The notes below the pieces were generated by a model. It saw only the letters and a list, made by a program, of their open reading frames with translations. It ran no database searches and had not been told where the DNA came from. A program made the position numbers and the translations under genes. This document shows, one piece after another, positions 12,172 through 13,656 of a stretch of 13,656 nt of DNA (the stretch's first letter is position 1; each line of letters starts with the position of its first letter). Source of the DNA: DASUVJ01 sp036378995 (lineage in GTDB: Bacteria; Patescibacteriota; Saccharimonadia; Saccharimonadales; Saccharimonadaceae); assembly GCA_036378995.1 (NCBI GenBank), contig DASUVJ010000051.1, positions 1 to 13,656 of the forward strand. Reading direction: 5' to 3'.

Positions 12172-13656
12172 TTGGGAGATTTTAAAAAACCTGATCTTGT
12201 ACATTCCGCTGTCGATCATCGGCATATGGCGCTGGACGTACTGGATGGTCAGAAAAGCCTGCGCGGCACTTTACCGACCGCGTATCGTTCCCTGGCCCAA
12301 GGGAATCCCTCCGCTAACAACATCTATCGTTACGCCGGTCTATAACGAGGATCCTGTCGTTTTCAAGGAGGCAATGGAGTCCTGGATAAAGAACGGCGTG
12401 GACGAAATTATCGCTGTTATAGACAGCTCGAACACGCACCATATCATCGATTTCGAGAAGTACTATCGTCACAACGCAAAAACTAAATGCCGTATGATTG
12501 TTACGCCAAAGCCTGGGAAGCGCGCGGCGCTTTGTGATGGCATCGAGCATGCCTCGGGTGACATCATTGCTTTGGTTGATTCCGATACTATTTGGGATGA
12601 TACGGTTCTTGCAAAAACGATTCCTTATTTTTCCGACAGCCGCATCGGTGGGGCGACGGTTGCCCAGCGTATTCAAAATCCCGATACGACGGCAAATGTA
12701 ATGTTCGATATTTTGTTGTGGTCGCGCTATACCGAGGAAGTCCCCTTTTTGCTTGGCACGGGACGAGCATTTAATACGCTTTCCGGGCGAACGGCCTTTT
12801 ATCGTCGTGAAGCGATTTTTAATGACTTTCACGACAATATTCATGCGCTCCGACATGAGTTTTTCTTGGGAACGCGCGGCATATCCGGCGATGACAAACG
12901 TTTGACGCACTTGATCGTGTCGCAAGGTTGGCACACGGCTTTTGTGCTTGGCCCGACTGTCTATACGCCGGGTCTGAACTCGACAAAAAAGTTTTTAAAG
13001 CAGCGCCTTCGCTGGATACGCAATTCGTGGCGGGCGGATCTGCGTGCGGTTGGTAAAGGCTGGGTCTGGTCGCATCCTGCCCTTGCGATCTTTATGATCG
13101 ATCGGTTCGTGCAGCCGGTGTTCATGTTGATCGGGCCCGTCGTAATGGCAATCGCACTTGCCTATCAGGAATGGTTGTTCGCAGGAATACTTTTGGCCTG
13201 GTGGGTGGTTAGTCGGTTTATTAAGATATTTGGATATCTTCGTCGCTATCCTGGGCGTGTTCGGTATCTCCCTGCTTATATTATTTACGGCTATATCAAC
13301 GCAGTGCTTAAGATTTATGCCTTTGCGACACTACTCGAACATAGCTGGGCAACCCGCTGGCATAAGTCTCGTGCAAAACGAAAGAGCCTGATCCGAAAAG
13401 GCCTTACTCTCACAAGCGGTTACGCGGCAATCGTCGTGTTTGTATTTTTCGTCGGTCAGATTGTCTTTTCGCTGCGCGATCAGGTCGGTGCTAGTATTCC
13501 TGTCCCGGAACCTGTCGATATTGCCGAACTGGAGCAGGATATTCGCAGTATTAGTCAGCTGCAGCAGCTACCGCCATCACCGTTTACCTTTGTGGATCCT
13601 GCGGCCGTCGAGACCTACGTTTTGCAACCGGGTGATACGCTGGGTGGTCTGTCTGA
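12164..13656 (+). CDS. Processive family-2 glycosyltransferase (hyaluronan-synthase-like) with C-terminal LysM motif (3' partial)
   Basis: A continuous frame of 497 codons from GTG 12164 to the window end. GTG is chosen because the first hydrophobic helix (residues 9-22) lies before the first in-frame ATG (12245). Processive GT2 hallmarks are complete: TSIVTPVYNEDP (53-64), the DSD metal site (139-141), SGDDKRLTHL (241-250) and QRLRW (280-284). The SGDDKRLT block resembles hyaluronan synthase and NodC. Further hydrophobic stretches at about 306-349 and 418-437 would form the export channel. After the last helix comes a polar linker and then YVLQPGDTLGGLS (485-497), a LysM beginning cut off by the window edge. 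It would polymerise nucleotide-sugar precursors, probably including the uronate made by the upstream enzyme, and tether or sense the cell wall outside. The exact polymer is unknown. Confidence 0.88.
   Translation, partial: MFDWEILKNLILYIPLSIIGIWRWTYWMVRKACAALYRPRIVPWPKGIPPLTTSIVTPVYNEDPVVFKEAMESWIKNGVDEIIAVIDSSNTHHIIDFEKYYRHNAKTKCRMIVTPKPGKRAALCDGIEHASGDIIALVDSDTIWDDTVLAKTIPYFSDSRIGGATVAQRIQNPDTTANVMFDILLWSRYTEEVPFLLGTGRAFNTLSGRTAFYRREAIFNDFHDNIHALRHEFFLGTRGISGDDKRLTHLIVSQGWHTAFVLGPTVYTPGLNSTKKFLKQRLRWIRNSWRADLRAVGKGWVWSHPALAIFMIDRFVQPVFMLIGPVVMAIALAYQEWLFAGILLAWWVVSRFIKIFGYLRRYPGRVRYLPAYIIYGYINAVLKIYAFATLLEHSWATRWHKSRAKRKSLIRKGLTLTSGYAAIVVFVFFVGQIVFSLRDQVGASIPVPEPVDIAELEQDIRSISQLQQLPPSPFTFVDPAAVETYVLQPGDTLGGLS

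Noticed and set aside
12146..12340. Frameshift hiding the missing C-terminal domain of the dehydrogenase
   Set aside because: The frames after the stop were read: one is the glycosyltransferase N-terminus, and the dehydrogenase frame read past the stop gives no domain-like sequence. The truncation appears real.
12314..12934. A 206-codon minus-strand open frame
   Set aside because: It lies fully opposite the glycosyltransferase gene, whose frame contains every GT2 motif; the antisense product is Arg/Asn-rich with no recognisable pattern.

Overview
This window looks like chromosomal DNA from a reduced-genome bacterium, most likely Patescibacteria/CPR and probably Saccharibacteria-like. That assignment is an inference from gene content: a compact F-type ATP synthase tail, a candidate cadmium-carbonic-anhydrase-like protein, and a UvrD/RecB-type helicase-nuclease fusion. 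It also rests on moderate G+C and use of UAA, UAG and UGA as stops. No rRNA or marker gene is present to prove it. No tRNA, rRNA, CRISPR array or transposase gene was seen.

Layout. Positions 1-1353 hold the nearly complete F1 beta subunit gene (atpD), ended by a good intrinsic terminator. A G+C-rich cassette (about 1390-1904) with its own promoter, a strong Shine-Dalgarno, a 114-residue three-helix membrane protein and terminator hairpins separates atpD from atpC (1922-2344). Next come a 345-residue metal-site protein (2483-3520) and, convergent with it across a shared bidirectional terminator, a tRNA-dihydrouridine synthase (3558-4505, minus). Positions 4506-5153 contain no confident gene. 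A 13-bp inverted repeat at 4603-4615 and 5083-5095 bounds a G+C-rich, hairpin-rich segment that includes an elaborate 85-nt hairpin (4960-5044). Positions 5154-8432 (minus) encode a 1092-residue helicase-nuclease, followed by a 162-residue unknown protein (8556-9044, plus). The latter is convergent with, and overlaps by one CTAG, an m5U RNA methyltransferase (9041-10342, minus). Upstream of that lies a Crp/Fnr-family regulator (10391-11041, minus). Divergent from the regulator is an apparent two-gene polysaccharide operon: a shortened nucleotide-sugar dehydrogenase (11191-12171) overlapping a processive family-2 glycosyltransferase (12164 to the window end) that runs into a LysM-like motif.

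How the parts fit. The dehydrogenase and glycosyltransferase resemble a hasB-hasA pair: one would make a uronic-acid nucleotide sugar and the other would polymerise and export it. The regulator has a Crp-type recognition helix (R-E-T-V-S-R), and a Crp-type palindrome GTGA-N6-TCAC lies in the divergent region, so control of itself and/or this operon is a reasonable inference.

A second theme is promoter layout. Several genes (atpC, the helicase, the 162-residue protein, the methyltransferase and a mini-ORF at 4586) have a -10-like box 7-9 nt before the ATG and mostly no Shine-Dalgarno, suggesting leaderless or nearly leaderless mRNAs. Other genes here carry textbook Shine-Dalgarno sequences.
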